64,000 nucleotides of DNA from Streptomyces sp. NBC_00250 (lineage in GTDB: Bacteria > Actinomycetota > Actinomycetes > Streptomycetales > Streptomycetaceae), in contig NZ_CP108088.1 in NCBI RefSeq assembly GCF_036192275.1, positions 7,674,001 through 7,738,000 on the forward strand. The letters run 5' to 3'. Shown here piece after piece: positions 25,362 through 33,709 of the stretch; position 1 is the stretch's first letter; each line of letters begins with the position of its first letter. The translations under genes and the position numbers were made by a program. Under the pieces are notes generated by a model that did not search any database, was not told where the DNA came from, and saw only the letters and a list, made by a program, of their open reading frames with translations.

Positions 25362-26369
25362 GTGAACTGTCCCCGTGTACCCGTACGGCTGCTCGCCAGT
25401 GAGCCCGTACCCGGGGTCGCCGAGGCCTGGGGGCGCCTGGACGGCTCGATGCGGCGCGACGGGGCGCACTGGCTCGTCGTCCGGGGCGAGGGCACGATCA
25501 CCATCGGCAAGGTCGACGCCGATCCGTCCCGGGTGCTCGGCGACCGTGCGACGTGGACGGACCCGGAGCCGGGCACGTCCGACACGTACTGCTCGCCCCT
25601 GCCCGGCGGCGCCATGGCCTTCAGCGGCCCGGAGTCCGTCACTGTCCACGAGGCCGACGGGGCCGTCCGCTGGGAGCACCGGCACCGGCCGCAGGGGACC
25701 GGGGCTTCTTCCGGCGCGTGCGCGCCAGACCCGGCCGGCCGGGTCCTTCTGGTGGCCATGGCCGGGCCCTTCGAACCCGGCAGACCGTACGCGGGGGACG
25801 TCTGCCTGGCCCTCGACCTGGCCACCGGCGAGGTGCTCGGCGAGCACGTCCTGCCGTCCCGCGTCGCGGCGTACGAGTTCCAGGGGTTTCCCGAAGGGAG
25901 CCCCGACGTCCTGCTCACCGCCTCCATGGGACAGGACGGCACCCTGTGCTTCCTGGTCACCCGCACGGACGGCGGCCTCGACGTCCGTGCGACGGGCATC
26001 GTCACGGAAGCCTGCGTCGGCGTCGGCACGGAGGGGGCGCTGGTCATCCAGGACGTCGGCGGCGGATACCTGATCCGTACCCAGGACGGTACCGACGAGG
26101 TCCTGGTGGAGGCCGGCGAGGTTCTGCCCCCGGACCGGATGTTCATCGGCTACACCCCTGGCTTCGTCGACGACCGGCGGATCCTGGTCGTGACGGCCGA
26201 GGAACAGTGGGCGGAGGAGGGCGTCCACGTCCTTCTCGACGCCCGCACGCTCATGCCCCTCGCCGAGCTCGACTACCCGTGGCCGCCGGGCGTCACCGCC
26301 GTGCCGCTCGGCGACGGCACCTGGCTCACCCGCGACGACGACACGGTGCGGCGGTGGGCGACCGCCTGA
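25362..26369 (+). CDS. hypothetical protein with beta-propeller-like repeats
   Basis: A 335-residue cytoplasmic protein without signal or membrane segment. It has several blocks alternating a beta-strand pattern and a Gly/Asp turn (WLVVRGEGTITIGKV, VCLALDLATGEVLGEHVLPS, VHVLLDARTLMPLAELDYPW), and ends LGDGTWLTRDDDTVRRWA. This resembles WD40/PQQ-like propeller blades, but no recognised domain is clear. GTG at 25362 lies behind GGAATGGGGG. It follows the YdjM-like gene by 43 bases and may share its transcript. Function unknown. Confidence 0.7.
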   Translation: MNCPRVPVRLLASEPVPGVAEAWGRLDGSMRRDGAHWLVVRGEGTITIGKVDADPSRVLGDRATWTDPEPGTSDTYCSPLPGGAMAFSGPESVTVHEADGAVRWEHRHRPQGTGASSGACAPDPAGRVLLVAMAGPFEPGRPYAGDVCLALDLATGEVLGEHVLPSRVAAYEFQGFPEGSPDVLLTASMGQDGTLCFLVTRTDGGLDVRATGIVTEACVGVGTEGALVIQDVGGGYLIRTQDGTDEVLVEAGEVLPPDRMFIGYTPGFVDDRRILVVTAEEQWAEEGVHVLLDARTLMPLAELDYPWPPGVTAVPLGDGTWLTRDDDTVRRWATA

Positions 26370-26397
26370 TCCGGTTCCGGTCGGCCCGGGGCCGGGG

Positions 26398-27177
26398 TCA
26401 GTCCTCGCCGTCCGCGCGTCGCGGGACGCCGAGCGTCGTCACGAGCCGGGACAGTTCCTCCTGGAAGAGCTTGTCCGGGCTGGCCGTCTGGCGGCCGAGG
26501 TGTCCGTACACCTCCAGGGCCACGAGCCCGTGCAGGTGACCCCAGAGGCGTAGCGCGAGGGCGACACCGGCCGGCGGCAGTTCGGGGAAGGCGGGGCGGA
26601 CCTTGTCGAGGAGTCCGGCGTCGAAGTCGGACCAGGTGAACGCGCTGTCCCGGTAGAGGGGTTCGGCGTACGGCCAGGCCGCCGCGGCGAGGCCGGCGAG
26701 GCCGGTGCAGACGCGGCGGGCCGCGTCCGGGGCGGCGCCTTCCTCGGGGGCCCGGTAGCCGGGCACGGGATCGCCGTACACGAGCCGGAAGCCCTCGGGA
26801 TGGGTCAGGGCCCAGGTGCGGAAGGCGTGGGCCCAGGCGAGGATCCGGGCGGTGGGGTTCGGGCCGGGGTCCCCGGCGGAGGTCTCGGCGGACGCGGTGG
26901 CCCAGGCCGTCTCCACCGCGTCGGCGAGCGCCGAGTACACGTCGTCGATGAGCGTGGTGACCAGGTCGTCGCGGGTGGCGAAGTAGCCGTAGATCGCGTT
27001 CGCCGTCATGCCCATCTCACGGGCGATCGCCCGGAGGGTGATCGCGTCGGGACCGCCCGAGGTCATCAGGCGCAGGGCCGTGTCCTTGATCTCGGCCGTG
27101 GTCTCGGCCCGGAGCCGCTCACGGCGCCCGCGCCCGGCCGGAGCCGCCTCTGTCCGTGCTTCCGATGTCCCGGTCAT
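26398..27177 (-). CDS. TetR-family transcriptional regulator
   Basis: A 259-residue regulator. The helix-turn-helix is AITLRAIAREMGMTANAIYGYFATRDDLVTTLID, preceded by a basic Arg-rich N-terminal tail (RGRRERLRAETTAEIKDTAL). The C-terminal domain has YGDPVPGYRAPEE and LWGHLHGLVALEVYGHL, the latter seen in a common actinobacterial TetR subgroup. Divergent from an NAD(P)-binding protein gene, with repeats between them. The ligand is unknown. Confidence 0.88.
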   Translation of the reverse strand: MTGTSEARTEAAPAGRGRRERLRAETTAEIKDTALRLMTSGGPDAITLRAIAREMGMTANAIYGYFATRDDLVTTLIDDVYSALADAVETAWATASAETSAGDPGPNPTARILAWAHAFRTWALTHPEGFRLVYGDPVPGYRAPEEGAAPDAARRVCTGLAGLAAAAWPYAEPLYRDSAFTWSDFDAGLLDKVRPAFPELPPAGVALALRLWGHLHGLVALEVYGHLGRQTASPDKLFQEELSRLVTTLGVPRRADGED

Positions 27178-27218
27178 GCGGGCAGCCTATCGCTGCTTTG
27201 GTGGGTGTACGGAAACTG

Positions 27219-27258
27219 CACGGCGTGAACTTCACGGCGTATAGTTTTCGCACGGCGT
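27219..27258. promoter_or_regulatory. promoter region with three CACGGCGT repeats and a TATAGT box
   Basis: CACGGCGT occurs at 27219, 27233 and 27251 in the same orientation. Between the first two lies GTGAACTTCAC, an 11-nt palindrome. TATAGT at 27240-27245 could be a -10 element for the gene at 27302. The set sits between the divergent TetR and oxidoreductase genes and is the likely operator region. Confidence 0.5.
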
Positions 27259-27301
27259 CACGTCAGTGATGCGCCAGAGCTGTGATCACAGGGGGAGAGC
27301 C

Positions 27302-28009
27302 ATGCACATCGGCGTCATCGGAGCCACCGGCACCATCGGCAGCCGCGTCGTCGCGGAGGCCCTGGAGCGCGGGCACCACATCAGGGCCTTCAGCCGCGAC
27401 GCCACGGAGGCGGCGGCGCGGGAGACCCGCGAGAACATCACCTGGGCGAGCCTCGACGTCCTCGACCCCGCGGGCATCGCAGCCGTCCTGCCCGGACTCG
27501 ACGTCCTCATCAGCGCCTTCCAGCCCGGAAACGCCGCCCAGGACATGGCGGACACCGTCCGGCGCTCGATCGCCGACGCCGGGATCTACGCCACCGCGGC
27601 GCGCGCCCTGCTCAAGGCACTCGAAAGTCACCCCAGGACCCGGCTCATCGTGATCGGTGGCGCGGGCAGCCTGGAGATCGAGCCGGGTGTGGTGCTCGCC
27701 GACGCGGAGGAACGCCTCCACGAGACCCTCGACGGCGTCGGCCTTCCGCGCGCCTACGCGGCGGCGGTACGGGGCCACCGCGACGCCCTGAACGTGCTGC
27801 GCACCTCCAACCGCCGCTGGACCTACTTCAGCCCGGCCGAGGACATCGCACCCGGCGAGCGCACCGGCCGCTTCCGCGTCGGCGAGGACCAGCCGGTTCG
27901 CGACGCCGAAGGACGCAGCCGCGTCTCGGCGGAGGACGCGGCCGTGGCCCTCGTCGACGAGGCGGAACTGCCCCGCTTCGTCCAGCGCCGGTTCACGATC
28001 GGCTACTGA
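27302..28009 (+). CDS. NAD(P)-binding oxidoreductase-like protein (NmrA/NAD(P)H-binding family)
   Basis: A 235-residue Rossmann protein beginning MHIGVIGATGTIGSRVVAEALERGHHIRAFSRD, with GxxGxxG at residues 7-13. It then has VLDVLISAF-like and LIVIGGAGSLEIEPG segments, and a C-terminal YFSPAEDIAPGERTGRFRVG..VSAEDAAVALVDEAE typical of the family that includes YwnB-like proteins. It lacks a YxxxK catalytic pair, so a reductase or a redox-sensing role are both possible. GGGGGAG precedes the ATG. Probably controlled by the divergent TetR. Confidence 0.85.
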   Translation: MHIGVIGATGTIGSRVVAEALERGHHIRAFSRDATEAAARETRENITWASLDVLDPAGIAAVLPGLDVLISAFQPGNAAQDMADTVRRSIADAGIYATAARALLKALESHPRTRLIVIGGAGSLEIEPGVVLADAEERLHETLDGVGLPRAYAAAVRGHRDALNVLRTSNRRWTYFSPAEDIAPGERTGRFRVGEDQPVRDAEGRSRVSAEDAAVALVDEAELPRFVQRRFTIGY

Positions 28010-28024
28010 GCGGAATCCGACGGA

Positions 28025-28070
28025 AGCGGGCCGGGCCGAGACGTCGTACGACGCCCCGGCCCGGCCCGCT
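28025..28070. terminator. 13-bp-arm hairpin between convergent genes
   Basis: AGCGGGCCGGGCC at 28025-28037 is the exact reverse complement of GGCCCGGCCCGCT at 28058-28070. It serves the convergent ends of the NAD(P)-binding gene (28009) and the ABC exporter gene (28082). Confidence 0.65.
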
Positions 28071-28081
28071 CCAGTCCGGTG

Positions 28082-29863
28082 TCAGCCGTGCCACGACCTC
28101 CACAGCGCCGCGTACGCCCCGTCCGCCGCGACCAGTTCCGCGTGGCTGCCGAGTTCGCTGATCCGGCCGGACTCGACCACCGCGATCAGATCGGCGTCGT
28201 GCGCGGTGTGCAGCCGGTGCGCGATGGCCACGACCGTACGGCCGTCCAGGACGCGTCCGAGGGAGCGCTCCAGGTGCCGGGCCGCCCGCGGGTCGAGCAG
28301 CGAGGTCGCCTCGTCCAGGACCAGCGTGTGCGGGTCCGCGAGGACCAGCCGGGCCAGTGCGATCTGCTGCGCCTGCGCCGGGGTCAGCGAGCGGCCGCCC
28401 GAGCCGACCTCCGTGTCCAGGCCCTCGTCGAGACCACGGGCCCACACCTCGGCGTCCACCGCCGTGAGCGCCGCCCACAGCTCGGTGTCCGTGGCCCCGT
28501 TCTTGGCGAGGAGCAGATTGTCCCGGAGGGAGCCCACGAAGACGTGGTGCTCCTGGTTGACCAGGGCCACGTGCTCGCGGACCCGCTCGGCGGGCATCCG
28601 GGCCAGCTCGGCCGCGCCGAGGGTGACCGAGCCCGTCCTCGGGGCGTAGATGCCCGCGAGGAGGCGGCCGAGGGTGGACTTGCCCGCGCCGGACGGGCCG
28701 ACCAGGGCGAGCCGGGTGCCGGGCGCCACCTTCAGGGACACCTCGTGCAGCACGTCGACGCCCTCGCGGTACCCGAACCGGACCTCGTCCGCCCGGACGG
28801 CCCGGCCCTCCGGCCGTACCTCCTTGTCGCCCGCGTCCGGCTCGATGTCGCGGACACCGACGAGCCGGGCCAGCGACACCTGCGCGACCTGGAGTTCGTC
28901 GTACCAGCGGAGCACGATCCCGATCGGGTCCACCAGCATCTGCGCGAGCAGGGCGCCCGTCGTCAGCTGACCGACGTCGATCCAGCCCTGGAGCACGAAC
29001 ACCCCGCCGAGCAGCAGCACGGAACAGAGGACCGTCGTATGGGTGATGTTGACGACGGGGAAGAGCACCGAGCGGAGGAAGAGGGTGTACCTCTCCCATG
29101 CGACCCATTCCGAGATGCGCCGGTTCGACAGGGCGATCCGGCGACCGCCGAGGCGGTGCGCCTCGACTGTGCGACCCGCGTCGACCGTCTCGGCGAGGGC
29201 GGCGGCCACCGCCGCGTACCCCGCGGACTCCGAGCGGTACGCGGCCGGCGCCCGCCGGAAGTACCACCGGGAGCCCACGACGAGCAGCGGCGCCGCGAGC
29301 AGCGCGGCGAGCGCCAGCGGCGGCGCGGTGACCGCGAGGCCGCCGAGCAGCAGACCGGCCCACACGACGCCGATGGCCAGCTGGGGCACGGCCTCGCGCA
29401 TCGCGTTGGAGAGCCGGTCGACGTCCGTGGTGATACGGGACAGCAGGTCACCCGTGCCGGCCCGTTCGAGCACGCCGGGCGGCAGGCCGACCGCGCGGAC
29501 GAGGAAGTCCTCCCGCAGATCGGCGAGCATCTCCTCGCCGAGCATCGCCCCGCGCAGCCGGACGAGCCGGACGAACGCGGTCTGGACGAGCAGCGCGACC
29601 GCGAACAGCGCGATCGTGCGCTCCAGATGGAGCTCACGCGCGCCCGTGGCCAGCTCGTCCACCAGCGAACCGAGCAGGTACGGGCCGGCCATCGAGGCGA
29701 TCACGGCGACCGCGTTCACCCCGATGAGCAGCGCGAACGCCCGGCGGTGGCGGCTCAGCAGCTCGCGTACATAGGTGCGGACCGTCGAGTCGGCGGCGAC
29801 GGGCAGTGTCGTCGCCGTCGTCGGGGCCGCCGGGTCGTACTCCGGTGGCGCCAGGCCGATCAT
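28082..29863 (-). CDS. ABC exporter half-transporter, subunit with intact Walker A
   Basis: A 593-residue type IV exporter half: six membrane segments (about residues 40-320), then an ATPase domain. Walker A is VGPSGAGKSTL, the Q-loop NQEHHVFVGS, Walker B TLVLDEATS and the H-loop VVAIAHRL; all are intact. The signature, normally LSGGQ, is LTPAQAQQ. The start ATG overlaps the stop of the upstream partner as ATGA. The two form a heterodimer in which only one ATP site can be catalytic. The substrate is unknown. Confidence 0.9.
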   Translation of the reverse strand: MIGLAPPEYDPAAPTTATTLPVAADSTVRTYVRELLSRHRRAFALLIGVNAVAVIASMAGPYLLGSLVDELATGARELHLERTIALFAVALLVQTAFVRLVRLRGAMLGEEMLADLREDFLVRAVGLPPGVLERAGTGDLLSRITTDVDRLSNAMREAVPQLAIGVVWAGLLLGGLAVTAPPLALAALLAAPLLVVGSRWYFRRAPAAYRSESAGYAAVAAALAETVDAGRTVEAHRLGGRRIALSNRRISEWVAWERYTLFLRSVLFPVVNITHTTVLCSVLLLGGVFVLQGWIDVGQLTTGALLAQMLVDPIGIVLRWYDELQVAQVSLARLVGVRDIEPDAGDKEVRPEGRAVRADEVRFGYREGVDVLHEVSLKVAPGTRLALVGPSGAGKSTLGRLLAGIYAPRTGSVTLGAAELARMPAERVREHVALVNQEHHVFVGSLRDNLLLAKNGATDTELWAALTAVDAEVWARGLDEGLDTEVGSGGRSLTPAQAQQIALARLVLADPHTLVLDEATSLLDPRAARHLERSLGRVLDGRTVVAIAHRLHTAHDADLIAVVESGRISELGSHAELVAADGAYAALWRSWHG

Positions 29864-31710
29864 GCCGATTCCCCTTCCAGTGCTTCGAGTTCACCGACGG
29901 CTTCGACGTCGCCGACAGCAGCGGCCGTGCCGACCCTCGGCGCCGCCGCGGCGAGCTCCTCGTCGGTCTCGCGGGTGACGACCGCGCGGTAGCGGGGCTC
30001 CCGGGCGAGCAGCTCGCGGTGGGTGCCGACGGCGACCGCCTGGCCGTCGTCGACCAGGACGACCCGGTCGGCGCGGTCCAGGAGCAGCGGTGAGGAGGCG
30101 AGGACCACGGTGGTTCTCGCCTCGCGCAGTTCGCGGATGCCGGCGGCGACCCGGGCCTCGGTGTGCGCGTCGACCGCCGAGGTGGGCTCGTCGAGGACGA
30201 GCACCTCCGGGTCGGTCACCAGGGACCGGGCGAGGGCGAGCCGCTGGCGCTGGCCGCCCGAGAGCGACCTGCCCCGCTCGGTGATGCGGGTGCGCATCGG
30301 ATCGCCGTCGGTGTCCACGGACGCCTGGGCGAGCGCGTCGAGGACGTCCTCGCACCGGGCGGCGGCCAGGGCCCGCTCCGGCGGCACCTCGCCGGAGCGG
30401 GGCACGTCGAGCAGCTCGCTGAGCGTGCCCGAGAGCAGGACCGGTTCCTTGTCCTGGACGAGGACGGCCGTACGGGCGGACCCCAGCGGCAGTTCGTCCA
30501 GGGGGACCCCGCCGAGGAGGACCGAGGTGTGGTCCTCGCCCGGTTCGGCCGGGTGGCCGCCGAGCCGGTCGGCGAGCCGCCCGGCCAGGTCCGGGTCTCC
30601 GCAGACGACCGCGGTGAAGAGCCCCGCCGGAGCCAGCAGCCCGGTCAGCGGGTCGTACAGGTCACCGGTGGCCTTGCGGTCCTCGTCCCGGTCCTCGTCC
30701 GCGGCGGTGGTGGTCGTACGGGCGAGGCCGAGGACCCGGGCGGCCCGCTTCGCGGACGGCCGGGAGAAGGAGAAGGCCATGGCGATCTCCTCGAAGTTGC
30801 GCAGTGGGTGGTACGTGAGGGCCACCGCGCTGTAGACGGTGACCAGTTCACCTACGGTGATCCGCCCGTCGAACGCGAGCCGCGCCCCGTACGCCACCAC
30901 GACGATGAGCAGGATGCCGGGCAGCACGACCTGGATCGCGGAGATCATCGCCCACATCCGCGCGCTGCGGACGGCGGCCTTGCGGACCTCCTGGGAGGCG
31001 GCGCGGTAGCGGCCGAGGAACAGCTCCTCGCCGCCGATGCCGCGCAGCACGCGGAGTCCCGCGACGGTGTCGGAGGCCAGCTCGGTGGCCTTGCCCGCCT
31101 TCTCTCGCTGGGTGTCCGCCCGGCGGGTCGCGCGGGGGAGGAGCGGCAGGACGGCCAGGGCCAGGATCGGGATGCCGACGGCCACGACGACGCCCAGGGC
31201 GGGCTGGTAGACGACGAGGCCCACACAGATGACGACGAGCACGACGGCGCCCGCGGCGAACCGGGACAGGGCCTCGACGAACCAGCCGATCTTCTCGACG
31301 TCTCCGGTGGAGACGGCGACGACCTCGCCCGCGGCGACCCGCCGGGTGAGGACCGAGCCCAGTTCGGCGGTCTTGCGGGCCAGGAGCTGCTGCACCCGGG
31401 CGGCCGCGGTGATCCAGTTGGTGACGGCGGTGCGGTGCAGCATCACGTCACCGGCCGAGATCGCGACGCCGAGGACCACGAGCAGGCCTCCGGCGAGCGC
31501 GAGTCGCCCGCCGTCGCGGTCCACGACCGACTGTACGGCGATGCCGATGCCGAGTGGCAGTCCGGCGATTCCCAGGTGGTGCAGGAGCCCCCACAGCATG
31601 GACTTCACCTGCCCGCCGAGCTGTTGACGGCCGAGCCAGACGAGGAACCGGGTGCCCGAGCGGACATCGGGGACCCCAGGGTCGGCGTAGGGAAGATCTC
31701 GAATCTGCAT
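29860..31710 (-). CDS. ABC exporter half-transporter, subunit with degenerate Walker A
   Basis: A 616-residue exporter half starting MQIRDLPYADPGVPDV, with a membrane domain of six helices and a C-terminal ATPase domain. The signature RSLSGGQRQRLALARSL and Walker B VLVLDEPTS are normal. Walker A is absent (VVCGDPDLAGRLADRL where GxxGxGKS is expected), and the H-loop histidine is replaced (VVLASSPLLL). Its partner has the opposite defect, so the two must work together. The frame stays open upstream through a repeat array, but ATG 31710 is the first start with family-like sequence after it. Confidence 0.88.
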   Translation of the reverse strand: MQIRDLPYADPGVPDVRSGTRFLVWLGRQQLGGQVKSMLWGLLHHLGIAGLPLGIGIAVQSVVDRDGGRLALAGGLLVVLGVAISAGDVMLHRTAVTNWITAAARVQQLLARKTAELGSVLTRRVAAGEVVAVSTGDVEKIGWFVEALSRFAAGAVVLVVICVGLVVYQPALGVVVAVGIPILALAVLPLLPRATRRADTQREKAGKATELASDTVAGLRVLRGIGGEELFLGRYRAASQEVRKAAVRSARMWAMISAIQVVLPGILLIVVVAYGARLAFDGRITVGELVTVYSAVALTYHPLRNFEEIAMAFSFSRPSAKRAARVLGLARTTTTAADEDRDEDRKATGDLYDPLTGLLAPAGLFTAVVCGDPDLAGRLADRLGGHPAEPGEDHTSVLLGGVPLDELPLGSARTAVLVQDKEPVLLSGTLSELLDVPRSGEVPPERALAAARCEDVLDALAQASVDTDGDPMRTRITERGRSLSGGQRQRLALARSLVTDPEVLVLDEPTSAVDAHTEARVAAGIRELREARTTVVLASSPLLLDRADRVVLVDDGQAVAVGTHRELLAREPRYRAVVTRETDEELAAAAPRVGTAAAVGDVEAVGELEALEGESA

Positions 31711-31757
31711 GGCGTCCCAGGGTCTCCGGGTCTTGTCTGGGGGGAACGCGCGCCGGG

Positions 31758-31915
31758 GGTGTGCGACGGCGAGGGTGTGCGACGGCGGGAAGGTGTGAGG
31801 CGGGGATGTGCGAACGGGGGGTGAAGGCGGGGATGTGCGAACGCGTGGGGTGTGAAGGCGGGGATGTGCGAAGGCAGGGGTGCGCGACGGCGAGCGGGTG
31901 CGATGGCAGGGGGAA
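31758..31915. repeat. degenerate tandem repeat array
   Basis: The 331-base gap 31711-32041 holds no convincing gene. Most of it is a decaying tandem array: AGGCGGGGATGTGCGAA occurs exactly at 31798, 31825 and 31856, flanked by related GGTGTGCGACGGCG units from about 31758 and GGGTGCGCGACGGCG to about 31915. The array lies just upstream of the ABC exporter operon and behind the divergent PNGase A gene, so it overlaps the 5' regions of both. Confidence 0.75.
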
Positions 31916-32041
31916 ACCGTGCAAGGTTCGCTTTTTCGCCCTGAGGCGGCAATCGATTTTCCCCATGAGGGAACAGATCGCGCCATGTCCGCTCATCGTC
32001 CTCTGGACCGCACGGCACCGAGCGCGCTTCACTCCAGCCCC

Positions 32042-33658
32042 ATGAGATCACTCAAGATCATGAGCATGCTCAGCGGTCTGGTCCTCGCCGCGGGCGCGCT
32101 CCTCACCGCCCACCCGGCCGCCGCCGACGGTCCGAACGGCCCGACGCCCCCGGCCGAGTTCACCGCCGACTGGCACGACCCGGTCACCGCCGCCCCGCCC
32201 GTCGAGACCCCCGGCACCCGCAGCTGCGAGGTGACCCTGGCCGCCGCGCAGTTCCGCGACTTCACCCCCTACCAGGGGAGTTACGCCCCGCCGAAGGAGT
32301 GCGGCACCCGCTGGAACAAGGTCGTCCTGCGCCTCGAAGGAAACGTGAAGGGCCGCCAGTACGACCGCCTCGGGTACCTCACCGTCGGCGGCGTCGAGAT
32401 CCTCCGCACCTCCACGCCCCAGCCCTCGCCCGACGGCATCACCTGGTCGGTCGAGAAGGACGTCACCCGCTACCGCGACACCCTCAGCCGCCCCGGCGCC
32501 GTCGAGATGCTCATCGGCAATGTCGTGAACGAGACCTACACCGGCGTCCTCGACGTCCGCGTCACCCTCACCTTCCACACCGCCCAGGGCCGGGTGAAAC
32601 CCGCCGCCGGTACGCCCGACCGGGTGATCCCCCTCACCGGCCCCACCCTCACGACCCCGCGCAACACCGAACGCGTCCTCGCCGAGGTGTACGCCACCGG
32701 CTCCGGCGGCGGCTGCGAGGAGTACTGGTACCTCTCCGTCCCCGACGCCGCCCCCTACTCCTGCCGGGCCGGCGACGGACCGCACCGTGAGGTCCGGGTC
32801 TCCGTCGACGGACGCCTCGCCGGCATCGCCGCGCCCTTCCCCACCGTCTGGACCGGCGGCTGGTCGAACCCCTTCCTCTGGTACGTCACCCCCGGGCCGC
32901 GCGCCTTCGACGTCCAGCCGATCCTCTACGACCTGACCCCGTTCGCCGCCGTCCTCAACGACGGCCGCGCCCACCGCGTGGAGGTCACCGTCGCCGGGGT
33001 CCCGGCCGGGCAGGCGGGCTGGTCCACCCCCACCAACGTGCTGCTCTGGCAGGACGAGGGCAGCCGGGTCGTCACCGGCGGCCTCGACCGCCACGAGGAG
33101 ACCGCCCCGCGCAACTCCTCCGTCTACACGGCGGCCACCGCGGACTCCCTCCACCGGCTCGACACCGACGCCGGGCACCGCCTCACCGTCGCCGGACACC
33201 TGAACACCTCGCACGGGCGGGTCGCCACCACCGTCGACCGGACCGTCGCCCACGGCTCCGCGCACCGCTGGGGCGAGGGGGAGAACCCGGACGCGTTCAC
33301 CGCGCGCTGGACCGACCGGGAGACCGTGACCAGCGGCCGGACCGTCACCCGCGCCGACCGGACGTACACGATGGACGGCGAGACGACGATCGGCGCGGGC
33401 GACCGACTGCGGACCGTCCTCACGCTCGGGGACCGCGCCGACACCAGCGTCCTGCGCGACGGACGGCGGCTCTCCTGGTCGCGGCTCGACGACACCTACA
33501 CCGGGGACGCGACGTACACCACCGGTGTCCCGCGTGACCAGCGGCACGCGGTCGGCACCACGAACGAACGCTACCGGCTGTACGGCTCCGAGGGCTGCCA
33601 CGACCGGAGCCTGACGACCGTTCAGGGCACGGTCACCCAGGATCTGCGGCGCTGCTGA
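32042..33658 (+). CDS. secreted peptide-N-glycosidase A (PNGase A family)
   Basis: A 538-residue exported protein: signal peptide of about 28 residues ending HPAAADG, then the PNGase A domain. Diagnostic blocks are KVVLRLEGNVKGRQYDRLG, GGVEILRTSTPQPSPDGITW, SVEKDVTRYRDTL, EMLIGNVVNETYTGVLDVRVTLTFH and TVWTGGWSNPFLWYVTPGPRAFDVQPILYDLTPF. PNGase A enzymes release N-glycans from glycoprotein asparagines. The bacterial substrate would be plant, fungal or animal glycoprotein. No clear ribosome site precedes ATG 32042; the next ATG at 32060 is possible. Convergent with a GH109-like gene. Confidence 0.88.
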   Translation: MRSLKIMSMLSGLVLAAGALLTAHPAAADGPNGPTPPAEFTADWHDPVTAAPPVETPGTRSCEVTLAAAQFRDFTPYQGSYAPPKECGTRWNKVVLRLEGNVKGRQYDRLGYLTVGGVEILRTSTPQPSPDGITWSVEKDVTRYRDTLSRPGAVEMLIGNVVNETYTGVLDVRVTLTFHTAQGRVKPAAGTPDRVIPLTGPTLTTPRNTERVLAEVYATGSGGGCEEYWYLSVPDAAPYSCRAGDGPHREVRVSVDGRLAGIAAPFPTVWTGGWSNPFLWYVTPGPRAFDVQPILYDLTPFAAVLNDGRAHRVEVTVAGVPAGQAGWSTPTNVLLWQDEGSRVVTGGLDRHEETAPRNSSVYTAATADSLHRLDTDAGHRLTVAGHLNTSHGRVATTVDRTVAHGSAHRWGEGENPDAFTARWTDRETVTSGRTVTRADRTYTMDGETTIGAGDRLRTVLTLGDRADTSVLRDGRRLSWSRLDDTYTGDATYTTGVPRDQRHAVGTTNERYRLYGSEGCHDRSLTTVQGTVTQDLRRC

Positions 33659-33669
33659 CCGAACACGGC

Positions 33670-33702
33670 GGTGCCCGGCCCCGTACAGAGGGGCCGGGCA
33701 CC
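33670..33702. terminator. 13-bp-arm hairpin between convergent genes
   Basis: GGTGCCCGGCCCC (33670-33682) and GGGGCCGGGCACC (33690-33702) are perfectly complementary around GTACAGA. They end both the PNGase A gene and the convergent GH109-like gene. Confidence 0.75.
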
Positions 33703-33709
33703 TCGTCCG

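Noticed and set aside
31758..31915. CRISPR array
   Set aside because: Repeats are contiguous and degenerate, spacings of 27 and 31 bases hold more repeat-like sequence rather than unique spacers, and no cas gene is present.
31711..31986. N-terminal extension of the ABC exporter subunit through the repeat array
   Set aside because: The extension would be a His/Pro/Arg repeat with no counterpart in exporters; ATG 31710 gives a normal start.
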